A stretch of DNA of 50,595 bases from Microcoleus sp. EPA2 (GTDB taxonomy: Bacteria; Cyanobacteriota; Cyanobacteriia; Cyanobacteriales; Microcoleaceae), in assembly GCA_020882975.1 (NCBI GenBank), contig JAHRFD010000009.1:107264-157858 (forward strand). Reading direction: 5' to 3'. The translations under genes were made by a program, and so were the position numbers. Of the stretch, positions 34,946-44,457 are shown piece by piece. A model generated the notes under the pieces. The model worked only from the letters and a program-made list of their open reading frames with translations. It ran no database searches and was not told the DNA's origin. The stretch's first letter is position 1; each line of letters begins with the position of its first letter.

Positions 34946-36121
34946 ATGCGAATAATTCATACTGCTGATTGGCACTTAGGACGACGTTTTCGAGGAATTG
35001 ACCGCACTCCCGAAATTGCGATCGCCCTGGAAGAAATTTTGCAGGCCGCCAAAACCTGGGATGTGGATGCTGTGCTCATCGCTGGGGACATTTTCGATGT
35101 ACCCAATCCCACTGCTTATGCCGAACGCATTGCTTATCATTTTTTCTGTGAATTGCAAGCGGCGGGAATTCCAGCCATTGCGATCGCCGGGAATCATGAC
35201 TCGGCATCCCGGATGGACAGCATTGCTCAATTGCTTTCCCTCGCCGGAGTTCGTGCTTTGGGTAAACCCAGGCGATCGGCTGATGGTGGCACAATTCATC
35301 TTAACACAAAAAGTGGCAAACTTTGCGTGGGAGCCATGCCTTTTGCTTCGGAACAAAAGCTATTAGATGCTAATGCCTTGTGGGAATCTAACGATGGCGA
35401 ATTCCGAAAAGATTACCGAGAAATGGTAGCAGATTTACTACAAAACTTAACTCAGGATTTTCGAGACAATACTGTGAATATGCTCCTGGGACACATGAGT
35501 ATTGATGGCGCTAGATTAGCTAAATCTGAAGTCGGTTATTACACGCGAGAAAAATACCTGCTTTCACCCCAAACCCTGCCTGGGGAAGCTCAATATATCG
35601 CCCTCGGACACATCCACATCCACCAGCGCCTAGCCCATAATTCTCCTGCTTATTATTCGGGTTCTTTGATTCAGTTAGACTTTGGAGAAGCGGGACAAGA
35701 AAAAGGATTTTGTTTGATTGAAGTAGAGCCGGGAAGTCAGCCCAAAGTGGAATTTAAACCTGTGACTTGCCATAAGCCCTTAAAAGTGCTTCAATGTCAT
35801 TATGACAATCTAGATCAAACTCTAGAAGCTCATCGCTATCATCCCGGTTTTTTGAAAGTAATTGTTGAAATAGAAAGTCCACAAATCGGACTTGCCGATC
35901 GAGTGCGCCAAATCTGTTCTCAAGCGCTGTTAATTGAACCGCGCTACCCAGAATCATTCCTAGAATCCACAGACATCACTCACATCGATCCCAATAATTT
36001 CGATCCAGCAGCCGAATTCTGCAATTATTATCAACATCGATTGGGAACCACACCCCAACCAGTAGTCTTGAAAGAATTTGATAATTTGTACAAAAAGTTT
36101 AAGGAAAAAGTTAATACTTAA
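34946..36121 (+). CDS. sbcD: Exonuclease subunit SbcD
   Basis: 391 residues, the usual SbcD length. The calcineurin-like phosphoesterase motifs are complete: Asp8-x-His10 (TADWHLG), Asp48 (AGDIFD), Asn83-His84-Asp85 (AGNHDS), a GHMS region and GHIHIH. These residues bind the two metal ions. With SbcC it forms the Mre11/Rad50-type complex that cuts DNA ends, hairpins and cruciforms. sbcC follows 82 bp downstream on the same strand, so they are probably one operon. The many palindromes in this genome are exactly the substrates this complex attacks. The ATG at 34946 lacks a strong ribosome binding site. Confidence 0.97.
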   Translation: MRIIHTADWHLGRRFRGIDRTPEIAIALEEILQAAKTWDVDAVLIAGDIFDVPNPTAYAERIAYHFFCELQAAGIPAIAIAGNHDSASRMDSIAQLLSLAGVRALGKPRRSADGGTIHLNTKSGKLCVGAMPFASEQKLLDANALWESNDGEFRKDYREMVADLLQNLTQDFRDNTVNMLLGHMSIDGARLAKSEVGYYTREKYLLSPQTLPGEAQYIALGHIHIHQRLAHNSPAYYSGSLIQLDFGEAGQEKGFCLIEVEPGSQPKVEFKPVTCHKPLKVLQCHYDNLDQTLEAHRYHPGFLKVIVEIESPQIGLADRVRQICSQALLIEPRYPESFLESTDITHIDPNNFDPAAEFCNYYQHRLGTTPQPVVLKEFDNLYKKFKEKVNT

Positions 36122-36203
36122 ATAATTGTGTAACTCCCTTACCACGATTTTCCTGGTAACGAGTAAACGAGTAAAAGTCCCAAATCCCAAATCTAAAATT
36201 AGT

Positions 36204-39200
36204 ATGCGTCCACTTGAACTTTCGATCGAAGGATTTACCAGTTTCCGCAACGAACAGCGTTTGGATTTTTCTGAACTGGATTTATTTGCAATTACTGGTC
36301 CTACCGGTGCCGGTAAATCTTCCTTGCTAGAGGCGATGACTTACGCTCTTTTTGGTACGACAACTCGTAGCGGAAAACAAGTAAGTGATTTAGTAAGTCA
36401 AGGGAGCGAAAATTTAAAAGTTCAGTTGCGTTTTGTCGTGGGTTCCTCCCAGTATCGGGTGACTAGGAAGTGGCGCTACCGTCCTAAATCTGCTGAAACT
36501 AAGGTGATTTTGGAAAGTTGGCAACAGGGTGAATGGGAAACTTTAGAAACCAGTATTGTTGCTGTTCAAAAAATTATTGAACAGATTTTGGGAATGGATT
36601 TTGATACTTTTACACGAGCGATTATCCTACCTCAAGGTAAGTTTGATGAATTCATTAAGGGTGATAAATCCAAACGTCGGGAAATTTTGCGACAGTTAGC
36701 GGGATTTGAGATTTTTGAGCAGATGCGGAAGGAAGCAACTGAACTGGCGAAGTTGTTGAAACAAGAGCGGGAAATGGTGGAACGTCAGTTAGTTGAGTTG
36801 AGCGCCCCCATAGCCGAGGAATTAACGCAAAAGCGATCGCAACTGACGAGCTTAGAGCGGCAATTGCCAGAATTGGAACAGGAGTATATTAAATTACAAA
36901 AGGCTCTAGAGGAAGAAGAACAACTATTTTTACAAATCAGAAAACTGGAGAGTTTGCAACAGCAATTAACTCAATTAACAGCTAATTCTCAAGGGATAAT
37001 AGTGCTGACGCAGCGCCTGGAAAAGTCGAAGACAGCCAATAATTTACAGCCAGATTGGGCTTTGGTTCAACAAGCTCGCGGACAATATGTCACCGCAGAA
37101 AATAATGCTAAGTTGGCGCAAGAAAAATTAATCAAATCTCGCTCGGAATTAGCAGCCCAACAGCAGCAACTAGATGCGGCAAAAGGTAGACAAAAGGAAA
37201 TAGCAGTTAACATTAAAGCGCGTGAAGATGCTCTGGCTACTGCCAAAGTATATGAAGAACAACGCTGTCAATTAGAAAAAGAAGTGGCGATGGTTCAAAA
37301 AAAGGTACAGGAAAAATTGCGTAATTTAAAAGTAGCAGAAAAAGAGCTGGAAGCTGCTAATCATAAAATGCAAACTTCTGGCTTCCTGCTTACTCAAACA
37401 GTCGCACTGATGCAACAGTTTTCGGCGGGGGGAAAATATTTGGAAAAGTTGCAGCAAGCATCACCTTTATTGATCGAATTTCAGTTATTACAAAAACAGG
37501 CAAAAAATCAACAGCAACAGTTAAATAAAACTGTTACGGAACGGCAAAATCTCCAAGAGAATTATAGTCTGGCTTCTGAGAAATTAGCAGTAGCAGAAGT
37601 TAAGCTGAAAAAGTGCGTTGAGGAGTTAGAAGCAGCGGAAGTAGCTAATGCGGAAGCTGCGGATTTAGAGCGGGTGGCTGCTGTCAGAATGTCCTTGAAT
37701 GCCGGGGATATGTGTCCGGTATGTGGGGGGGTACATCCTGAGAGCGATCGCCTGCCCTATATAGCCAACTCAAAGATTGTCGATCTCGCTCCTTTCCGTG
37801 AAAAAATAGCTACATCCACTCAGATTGTTAAGGTGATTCAACTAGCGACAAGTGAAGCTAAAAGCTCTCTTTTAGCCAGTGAAAAAAAGGAGGCGGAAAT
37901 TGCTCAGGGATTAAAAGAAAATCTGAAGATAGTGACAAAAATACAGGAAAAAATTAATGAGATAATGGATGCTTCTGACTGGGAAGCTGCTAAATTGCAG
38001 CAGGAGTTATTAAGTTTAAAAGAGAGCGATCGCCAATATCGAGAAACTGAACAACAGTTTCAACAAGCATCAATTGAATATGAAAAAAATCAACAATTAT
38101 TGACTTTTTTAGAATCGACAACAGCAGCGAAACAAGAAGACTATCAAAATGCGATCGTCGAAGCCGACCTCCGACAGCAGCAGTTACGAAATTGCGCCAA
38201 TGCGCTTTATCGAATTACGGAAGATCGACCTTACGATAATTTAGCAAAATCTCTAGAACAAGACAAACAAAACTTAGAAACCTTGCTCAAATCCGCAGAA
38301 AATGATTATCAAAAGGCTTATGCTAATACAATTCAAGCCATAGAAATACATAAACAAGCCACCACGATGCTGGAAGCAGCTATTACCCAAAAACAGGAAA
38401 TTAACGGAGATTGGCAAAAAAAACTAACCGAGGCTAATTTTACAGAAGATACTTTTGTCGCAGCAGTTGTCCCACCGAAAAAACAATCTACCTGGGAAAG
38501 TGCCATTCGCGACTATCGGGAATCCAAAATCCAGTTAGAGACCAGGGAAAAAGACTTGAACGAGCTGATTGCAGGCAAGACTACTAATGAAAATATCCTA
38601 GCACAGATGCGATCGGCAAAATATGCCACCCAAGAAAACTTAAAACAAGCTAACAACAACCGTGCCGAACTATTAGTTTGGATTAAAGTCGCCGAAAAAA
38701 ATCTCGAACAAGCCGAAAGACTGTCGCAGCAAATCATCAACTTAACAGAACAAGAGCAAACTTATCACACCTTAGCCAACAATCTCAAAACCAACGAATT
38801 TCAATCCTACATCTTAGAACATTTAGAATCAGAATTAGTCGGCAGCGCCACCTTAATTTTACAAGAATTAACCGAGAATCGTTACACACTAAAAATCCAA
38901 GAGGGCGAATACTGGGTAGCAGATAATTGGAATGGTGGGGAAGCCAGACGAGTGCGAACACTTTCCGGTGGCGAAACCTTTGCTACTTCCTTATCAATGG
39001 CCTTAGCTTTGTCGGAAAAGCTGTCTCAAGGTGCTCACTTAGGTAGTTTGTTTCTAGATGAAGGATTTGGCACTTTAGATGCAGAAACTCTCGAAAGTGT
39101 TACCCTAATCTTAGAATCTTTGCGGCAACAAGAAAGGCTAATTGGAGTCATTACTCATGTTCGAGGATTGGGAGAAAGATTACCAGCACAGGTGAAAGTT

Positions 39201-39245
39201 TACAAATCTCCAAAAGGCTCTAGAATTGAAGTAAAAAAACTTTAA
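36204..39245 (+). CDS. sbcC: Exonuclease subunit SbcC (Rad50-like ATPase)
   Basis: 1,013 residues from the ATG at 36204 (MRPLELSIEGFTSFRNE), which matches the family N-terminus; an in-frame TTG at 36126 adds 26 unrelated residues. The N-terminal ATPase lobe has Walker A GPTGAGKSS (from Gly32). Long coiled-coil arms occupy ~180-850 with a zinc hook CPVCG (Cys504, Cys507) at the apex. The C-terminal lobe has the ABC signature LSGGE (Ser921) and Walker B LFLDEGFG (Asp952, Glu953). It partners with SbcD upstream in ATP-dependent processing of DNA ends and hairpins. The aminotransferase gene starts 49 bp after its stop. Confidence 0.97.
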   Translation: MRPLELSIEGFTSFRNEQRLDFSELDLFAITGPTGAGKSSLLEAMTYALFGTTTRSGKQVSDLVSQGSENLKVQLRFVVGSSQYRVTRKWRYRPKSAETKVILESWQQGEWETLETSIVAVQKIIEQILGMDFDTFTRAIILPQGKFDEFIKGDKSKRREILRQLAGFEIFEQMRKEATELAKLLKQEREMVERQLVELSAPIAEELTQKRSQLTSLERQLPELEQEYIKLQKALEEEEQLFLQIRKLESLQQQLTQLTANSQGIIVLTQRLEKSKTANNLQPDWALVQQARGQYVTAENNAKLAQEKLIKSRSELAAQQQQLDAAKGRQKEIAVNIKAREDALATAKVYEEQRCQLEKEVAMVQKKVQEKLRNLKVAEKELEAANHKMQTSGFLLTQTVALMQQFSAGGKYLEKLQQASPLLIEFQLLQKQAKNQQQQLNKTVTERQNLQENYSLASEKLAVAEVKLKKCVEELEAAEVANAEAADLERVAAVRMSLNAGDMCPVCGGVHPESDRLPYIANSKIVDLAPFREKIATSTQIVKVIQLATSEAKSSLLASEKKEAEIAQGLKENLKIVTKIQEKINEIMDASDWEAAKLQQELLSLKESDRQYRETEQQFQQASIEYEKNQQLLTFLESTTAAKQEDYQNAIVEADLRQQQLRNCANALYRITEDRPYDNLAKSLEQDKQNLETLLKSAENDYQKAYANTIQAIEIHKQATTMLEAAITQKQEINGDWQKKLTEANFTEDTFVAAVVPPKKQSTWESAIRDYRESKIQLETREKDLNELIAGKTTNENILAQMRSAKYATQENLKQANNNRAELLVWIKVAEKNLEQAERLSQQIINLTEQEQTYHTLANNLKTNEFQSYILEHLESELVGSATLILQELTENRYTLKIQEGEYWVADNWNGGEARRVRTLSGGETFATSLSMALALSEKLSQGAHLGSLFLDEGFGTLDAETLESVTLILESLRQQERLIGVITHVRGLGERLPAQVKVYKSPKGSRIEVKKL

Positions 39246-39294
39246 AAATCGGAAAGTTCGGCGACGGATAACACATCAAAAAAACCAATATTAT

Positions 39295-40464
39295 ATGAAA
39301 ATCAACCCCACTAGAATGGAATCCGTACAGTCGCCAATTATTCCTGTTGTCGGCGAATTAATCCGCCAAAATCCCGGAACCATATCTTTAGGACAAGGCG
39401 TAGTTGCTTACAATCCACCGCCACAATCCTTTGCAAAAATTCCCGAATTTCTCGCAAATCCCGACAATCACAAATACAAAGCTGTGGAAGGAATTCCAGC
39501 GCTACAGGATGCCATAGCAACCAAACTAAAAGCAGACAATGGTATTGAAATTAATCGCCACAATTCCATTGTGGTGACAGCAGGTAGCAATATGGGATTT
39601 ATCAATGCTATTCTTGCTATCACGGTGGCGGGAGATGAAGTGATTATTCAATCACCCTATTACTTCAATCATGAAATGGCGATTATCATGGCAAATTGCC
39701 GTCCCGTCATCGTAGCCACTGATGAAAATTATCAACTAAATTTGGATGCAATTAAAACCGCAATTACTGACAAAACGCGAGCCATTGTCACGATTTCACC
39801 AAACAACCCAACCGGCGTAGTCTATAGTACCGAATCACTCCGGGAAGTGAACGAGCTTTGTCGCCAACACAACATTTATCATATCAGTGATGAAGCCTAC
39901 GAATATTTTACCTATGACGGGGTTAAACACTTTTCACCTGCTGCTTTTCCCCATAGCAGCGAACATACAATTTCCCTGTTTACCCTTTCCAAAGCCTACG
40001 GTTTTGCTAGTTGGCGAATTGGGTACATGGTAATTCCAGAAAACTTATTAGTTTCTGTTAGGAAAATTCAAGATACAATTCTGATTTGTCCCCCAGTAAT
40101 TTCCCAGTATGTCGCCTTGGGAGCCTTGCAAGGGGGGCGAGAATACTGCGATAATTATGTCAGGGCGATCGCCTCCGTGCGACAACTCGTATTACAGGAA
40201 CTCAATCACCTGGAAAACTACTGTACAATTTCGACGGCTGCGGGAGCTTTCTACTTTTTCTTGAAAATTGATACCCAAATCGATACAATGGAATTAGTGG
40301 AAAAATTAATTCGCGAATACAAAGTGGCGGTGCTTCCTGGCACAACTTTTGGTATGGAGAATGGTTGCTATTTACGCATCGCCTTCGGTGCCCTGGATTC
40401 AGAAACCTGTGTCGCAGGAATTAGCAGATTAGTTACAGGTTTGAAAACAATTTTAGGAGCATAA
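39295..40464 (+). CDS. PLP-dependent aminotransferase, class I/II
   Basis: 389 residues, a typical fold-type I length. The PLP lysine is Lys233 in TLSKAYGFASWRIGY. Other family elements include SPNNPTGVVY, the conserved Asp and Tyr in HISDEAYEYFTYDG, and the C-terminal Arg in GCYLRIAFGA, which binds the substrate carboxylate. It transfers an amino group between an amino acid and a 2-oxo acid; the specific substrate is not clear. The aminopeptidase P gene begins only 3 bp after its stop, so the two are almost certainly co-transcribed. That suggests a joint role in peptide or amino acid salvage, but that link is inferred. Confidence 0.9.
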   Translation: MKINPTRMESVQSPIIPVVGELIRQNPGTISLGQGVVAYNPPPQSFAKIPEFLANPDNHKYKAVEGIPALQDAIATKLKADNGIEINRHNSIVVTAGSNMGFINAILAITVAGDEVIIQSPYYFNHEMAIIMANCRPVIVATDENYQLNLDAIKTAITDKTRAIVTISPNNPTGVVYSTESLREVNELCRQHNIYHISDEAYEYFTYDGVKHFSPAAFPHSSEHTISLFTLSKAYGFASWRIGYMVIPENLLVSVRKIQDTILICPPVISQYVALGALQGGREYCDNYVRAIASVRQLVLQELNHLENYCTISTAAGAFYFFLKIDTQIDTMELVEKLIREYKVAVLPGTTFGMENGCYLRIAFGALDSETCVAGISRLVTGLKTILGA

Positions 40465-40467
40465 AAA

Positions 40468-42351
40468 ATGGTAGCAACTAATGTGAATCCCACTACAAAA
40501 TCTCAGGAATTAACGGCATCCAAACTGGCTGAATTGCGGGTGTTCATGGCAGAGCATAACTTGGATTGCTATTTCGTTTCAGCGGTGGACGAACACTTGA
40601 ATTTATCCGTTGCACCAGCTAAGCAAAGACGAGCTTGGATTAGTGGGTTTACTGGTTCCGCCGGCGATTTGTTGGTGGGTAAGAATTCGGCTTGGTTGTT
40701 TGTGGATTCCCGCTACTATGAACAAGCAGAATTGCAAATCGATCCGGGACTAATGGAAATATGTAAACTGGGTTTAGAAGGTCATTTAAATTTAAGTGAA
40801 ACTTTAGAAAAACTAGCAGCAGAATCGACAGCGACTCAACCTAAATTGCGTTTAGGTTTCGATCCATTTACTCTGTCGGCGGAGTCTTATCAAAATTGGC
40901 AGAGTAAATTGACGCAGGCGGGAATTGAACTGATACCAGTATCGGATAATTTAGTAGACAAAGTGCGATCGCACAATCTAGCACAAACAGCAGAAACTTT
41001 AGCGGCCATTGACGAATCTCCCCTATTTAGTTTACCTGTATCCCTGACTGGAGAAAGCACGGAACAAAAATTAATCAGAGTCAGGGAAGCGATGAAGCAA
41101 GCAAATATTGATGTGCTACCGATTACCAACCTCAATCAAATAGCATGGCTGTTCAATCTCCGAGGCTCGGATATTCCTAACATTCCGATTTTTATATCCT
41201 ATGCTATTGTCACTGCCAATATAGCTTTTTTGTTAACTAACCCCCAGCGAGTTGCAGCAGAAGTTAAGCAAGAATTGCCTGGGGATGTAACTTTACTACC
41301 CTACGCAGAATACCAGTCTACTTTAGAAAAGTGTGTCAGTGCGCTCCAACCAATTAGAGTGCTTTTAGACCCCAAACATACTACAGCAGGGACCTATCAG
41401 TTAATCTTAAACCAGCAAAAAGTACAGAAAGATGCTGTGGAAATAGTTTTTCAGACTAATCCCATCGAAGGGATGAAAGCTCGGAAAAATCCTGTGGAAA
41501 TCGAGCAGATGAAAGCTGCAAACTTCAAAGCAAGTAAAGCTAAAACTCTGACTTTTAAGTGGTTGACAGAACAACTTGAAAATGGTAGTATATTGACGGA
41601 ATTTGATGTCAAAGAAACCGTCGAAAGGTTTTATCAGCAGGAAACAGACTTTCAGACTTTAAGTTTTAGAACGATCGCCGGTGCGGGAGTCAATAGCTCG
41701 ATCGTGCATTACGGCACTCCCAGTCCAGAAGTGAGGCTGCAACCAGGGGAACTACTGTTGCTGGACTCAGGAGCGCAATATTTAGGGGGTACAACGGATG
41801 ATACCAGAACTGTGGCGATCGGAGAACCAACGGCGCTACAAATAGAACACTACACGACGGTTTTGATGGCACATATTAACTGTGCAATGCAGCAATTTCC
41901 CAAGGGGACAACCGGTGCGCAATTAGATGCGATCGCCCGTGGTGTATTATGGCAACAACAACTGGACTACGGACACGGGACTGGGCACGGAGTCGGGGCA
42001 TTTTTAGCCGTTCACGAAGGGCCAAACGGTATCAGCAAATCGGTACAATACGCCCTAGAACCGGGGATGGTAACTAGCATAGAACCGGGATATTATCAAC
42101 CGGGATGGGGCGGAATTCGCATCGAAAATCTCTATGTTGTCAGAGAAATGGGGTCAAATAATGATACGGTTTGGTATGGGTTTGAACCGCTGACCTATAT
42201 TCCCTTTGACCGGAAATTGATTAATGTCGATCGACTGTCACAGACCCAACTGGCATGGTTAAATAAATATCATAGTGCGGTAGTGGAGAAGCTGGCAACG
42301 GTGTGCGACACAGCAACTGTGGAGTGGTTAAAAAAAGCCACCGCAATCTAA
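40468..42351 (+). CDS. Xaa-Pro aminopeptidase (peptidase M24, aminopeptidase P family)
   Basis: 627 residues, the length of the long three-domain aminopeptidase P forms. Two creatinase-type N-terminal domains (~15-350) precede the pita-bread catalytic domain (~355-570) and a C-terminal extension. The metal ligands are all visible: Asp433 (LLLDSG), Asp444 (GGTTDDT), His507 (GHGTGHG), Glu539 (SIEPGYY) and Glu553 (IRIENL). The enzyme removes the N-terminal residue from peptides with proline in second position and needs two metal ions, usually Mn. No signal peptide, so cytosolic. The ribosome binding site AGGAGC lies within the end of the aminotransferase gene, so the two are translated together. 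Confidence 0.95.
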   Translation: MVATNVNPTTKSQELTASKLAELRVFMAEHNLDCYFVSAVDEHLNLSVAPAKQRRAWISGFTGSAGDLLVGKNSAWLFVDSRYYEQAELQIDPGLMEICKLGLEGHLNLSETLEKLAAESTATQPKLRLGFDPFTLSAESYQNWQSKLTQAGIELIPVSDNLVDKVRSHNLAQTAETLAAIDESPLFSLPVSLTGESTEQKLIRVREAMKQANIDVLPITNLNQIAWLFNLRGSDIPNIPIFISYAIVTANIAFLLTNPQRVAAEVKQELPGDVTLLPYAEYQSTLEKCVSALQPIRVLLDPKHTTAGTYQLILNQQKVQKDAVEIVFQTNPIEGMKARKNPVEIEQMKAANFKASKAKTLTFKWLTEQLENGSILTEFDVKETVERFYQQETDFQTLSFRTIAGAGVNSSIVHYGTPSPEVRLQPGELLLLDSGAQYLGGTTDDTRTVAIGEPTALQIEHYTTVLMAHINCAMQQFPKGTTGAQLDAIARGVLWQQQLDYGHGTGHGVGAFLAVHEGPNGISKSVQYALEPGMVTSIEPGYYQPGWGGIRIENLYVVREMGSNNDTVWYGFEPLTYIPFDRKLINVDRLSQTQLAWLNKYHSAVVEKLATVCDTATVEWLKKATAI

Positions 42352-42713
42352 TTTGCAGTTAGTTAATTTGTAGGGTGCGTCGCTGGGGGAAATGGACTCG
42401 AATGTGGTGATTGACTGATGGCGACGCACCTTACTTGCGTCGCCAGATTGTGTTTACCAGGTATACAGGGAATTCGTGCGATCGCACAATTAGTCCTGAA
42501 GGGAAACATGAAGAATCGCAACATTAACCTCAAGGGCTCGCGCGAGCCGCACGATAACTGCTTGTTGGTGCGTTTAAGTCTGCTATGCTACAGCATTCTG
42601 GAGTCAAAAAGGCGCTCCCTAATTGCGAGGTGGGATTGTGAATCAAGCAGATTTGTTGAAGGCGCTGGAGTCTAATCGAATTCGGTGATGATTTCGACTT
42701 ATACCGTTTTATT
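42352..42713. other. Intergenic region between convergent genes, with two palindromes
   Basis: 362 bp between the aminopeptidase gene and the end of the conflict cluster. GTAGGGTGCGTCGC near 42370 and GCGACGCACCTTAC (42421-42434) form a 14-bp hairpin with one mismatch, probably a repeat or transcript end. GGCTCGCGCGAGCC (42535-42548) is a perfect 14-bp palindrome. No convincing gene is present; an 85-codon plus-strand frame (42418-42675) has no ribosome binding site and no family features. Confidence 0.55.
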
Positions 42714-44447
42714 TTAGAGTTCCAATTCTGAACGAGAGAGTAACGCAGCAGAAAATTCATCCACTACCCAAACTCCACCGGCTTCATAAACTCTCAATAC
42801 TTGAGCCGGGTAACATCCCTCTGGTGCATTGAGACTGAAATCTAAATAAACATAGAGTAGCCATTTATTGTCCCTGCGCCAACCAACGCTTTCGCCAAAT
42901 TGTTCCCATATTTTTCTATTATATTCTCTAGTTCCGCCCAAACTTTGATAAATACGTTTTTGTACACTCAACCCGAAACGGGCGTTACTGTAATTCACCC
43001 AAAGACTATCAATCGTGCGGAGGACTTCACCAGGAATTTTGTAAATTTGAGAAACAGCATCAAAGTAGCCTTCTTTCTCTCTACCTGCAACACGCAGCAT
43101 CAATTTAGTAGTTTCCTCATCGGCTGCTTTCCAATTATTTTCTTCGAGAACAATTTTTAACTGACTATAATCCAGACTAGCCGCACTTTTCAATGCACTC
43201 ATCAAATCTGTTACTAAGACATAAAAGCGAAATGGAATATCTTTAGTTGATAAATTATTACTTGGATAAAGTGCTATAGTAACCTCTTCAACAGTCGTTT
43301 TGCAACCTATTAAGTAAGCAGCAATTTCAGTAATCATAGCAAAAGCTGATTCTTCTGATGATAACCTAGCCGCTCCTGTAGCTAAAGCTGGAAAGGCTAT
43401 TGACCGAAAGCCTAAGTTATTACAAATCTTAAGGCACTTTTTTGTTACCTCTCGAATTATGTCTATAGTCGTTGCTTGAATTCTATTATAATCTAAAACA
43501 GCAGCATGAAAAATTTTATGTGCTTGAATTTTGCCAGCTTTTGTGATAGCAACATCTCCCAAATGAATAGGAGCTAATTCTAGAGCTTCTTGCCATATCT
43601 CTTCTCCCCCAACATTGAGAATTGCACGGGAAACACCCCCTCCCATAGAAAGGCGAGTGTCATCTGAGCTAACTACTACATCAACTCTTAATGCAGTGAT
43701 ATCAATATATTTGACTATTAATTTTGAGTTGCCTATTTCTTCTTCCATGATGGGAGCGTGAGTTGCAAAATATAAGATATCCCAATTTTTATCCCATAAT
43801 TGTTCATCGTCCAATATAGATTGGTTATTTTTAGTAGTCACCTTTTCTAAGTTATTAGGAGCTATTTTACTCATCTTTTCCGCATAAACTAGCAGTGGCT
43901 TAAATTCTGCAAGTGGCTCCGCAAAAGTTTTTACTAATGAAGCTATCCGTACCTGTTCTGACTTATCCTGCTGGTAAGCTCTTGCCAGGGCAAATGTCAA
44001 ATCCTGCGCCGCCTCACTCGGTCTGGTATAGGCTAAAGCAGTCCACCGCTGCGCCTGAGCAAAATCCCGCACCTCTTGGTCATTACTTTGAAGTTGCTGC
44101 CGCACATAAACTAATAGAAAATCCGACAACTCGTTAATCCGCTGCTGACCAAAATTCTCATCCTCTTTCAATCGATTCAACAGCGAATTTCGCACCGCCG
44201 TATCCATCTCATAAAGTTCTCGCCCTACCTCCTCGCACAAACTCGAAAGTAGCAAATCTGCCACAGCTACCCAAGGAATTCCTAACACAAATCCGTGAAT
44301 ATCTCGCTGGAAATTTGCCCACAACTTATATAATAAATCCGGTGTCAAAGCCAAGGGAAACGCCGCATGACACGCAAAAATTAAGTGCGTTTTTCCAAAA
44401 CGCCTCTCGAAAGCTTCAATTCGTCTGCGGGCTACTTCAGGTTTCAT
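42714..44447 (-). CDS. Macro-domain and GUN4-domain fusion protein of a vWA-MoxR system
   Basis: 577 residues from the ATG at 44447, preceded by AAGGGGG; an in-frame TTG at 44543 would overlap the vWA gene by 86 bp and is unlikely. Residues 1-190 are an all-helical module (KPEVARRRIEAFERRFGK, TPDLLYKLWANFQRDI) that I know only as an N-terminal module of cyanobacterial vWA-MoxR-linked proteins. Residues ~235-400 are a macro domain: VDVVVSSDDTRLSMGGGVSR, LGDVAITKAGKI and FPALATGAARLSSEESA. Residues ~424-548 are GUN4-like: TTKLMLRVAGREKEGYFD, RTIDSLWVNYSNARFGLSVQ and FSLNAPEG. Macro domains bind or hydrolyse ADP-ribose groups; GUN4 binds tetrapyrroles in chlorophyll synthesis. It is the last gene of the operon, 10 bp after the vWA gene. 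The ligands are inferred. Confidence 0.88.
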   Translation of the reverse strand: MKPEVARRRIEAFERRFGKTHLIFACHAAFPLALTPDLLYKLWANFQRDIHGFVLGIPWVAVADLLLSSLCEEVGRELYEMDTAVRNSLLNRLKEDENFGQQRINELSDFLLVYVRQQLQSNDQEVRDFAQAQRWTALAYTRPSEAAQDLTFALARAYQQDKSEQVRIASLVKTFAEPLAEFKPLLVYAEKMSKIAPNNLEKVTTKNNQSILDDEQLWDKNWDILYFATHAPIMEEEIGNSKLIVKYIDITALRVDVVVSSDDTRLSMGGGVSRAILNVGGEEIWQEALELAPIHLGDVAITKAGKIQAHKIFHAAVLDYNRIQATTIDIIREVTKKCLKICNNLGFRSIAFPALATGAARLSSEESAFAMITEIAAYLIGCKTTVEEVTIALYPSNNLSTKDIPFRFYVLVTDLMSALKSAASLDYSQLKIVLEENNWKAADEETTKLMLRVAGREKEGYFDAVSQIYKIPGEVLRTIDSLWVNYSNARFGLSVQKRIYQSLGGTREYNRKIWEQFGESVGWRRDNKWLLYVYLDFSLNAPEGCYPAQVLRVYEAGGVWVVDEFSAALLSRSELEL

Positions 44448-44457
44448 TTCATCCCCC

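Noticed and set aside
36126..36203. TTG start for SbcC, adding 26 residues
   Set aside because: The extra residues are unlike the family, and MRPLELSIEGFTSFRNE at 36204 is the standard SbcC N-terminus.
42418..42675. 85-codon plus-strand frame between the aminopeptidase and macro-GUN4 genes
   Set aside because: No ribosome binding site, no recognisable family, and it crosses palindromic repeat sequence.
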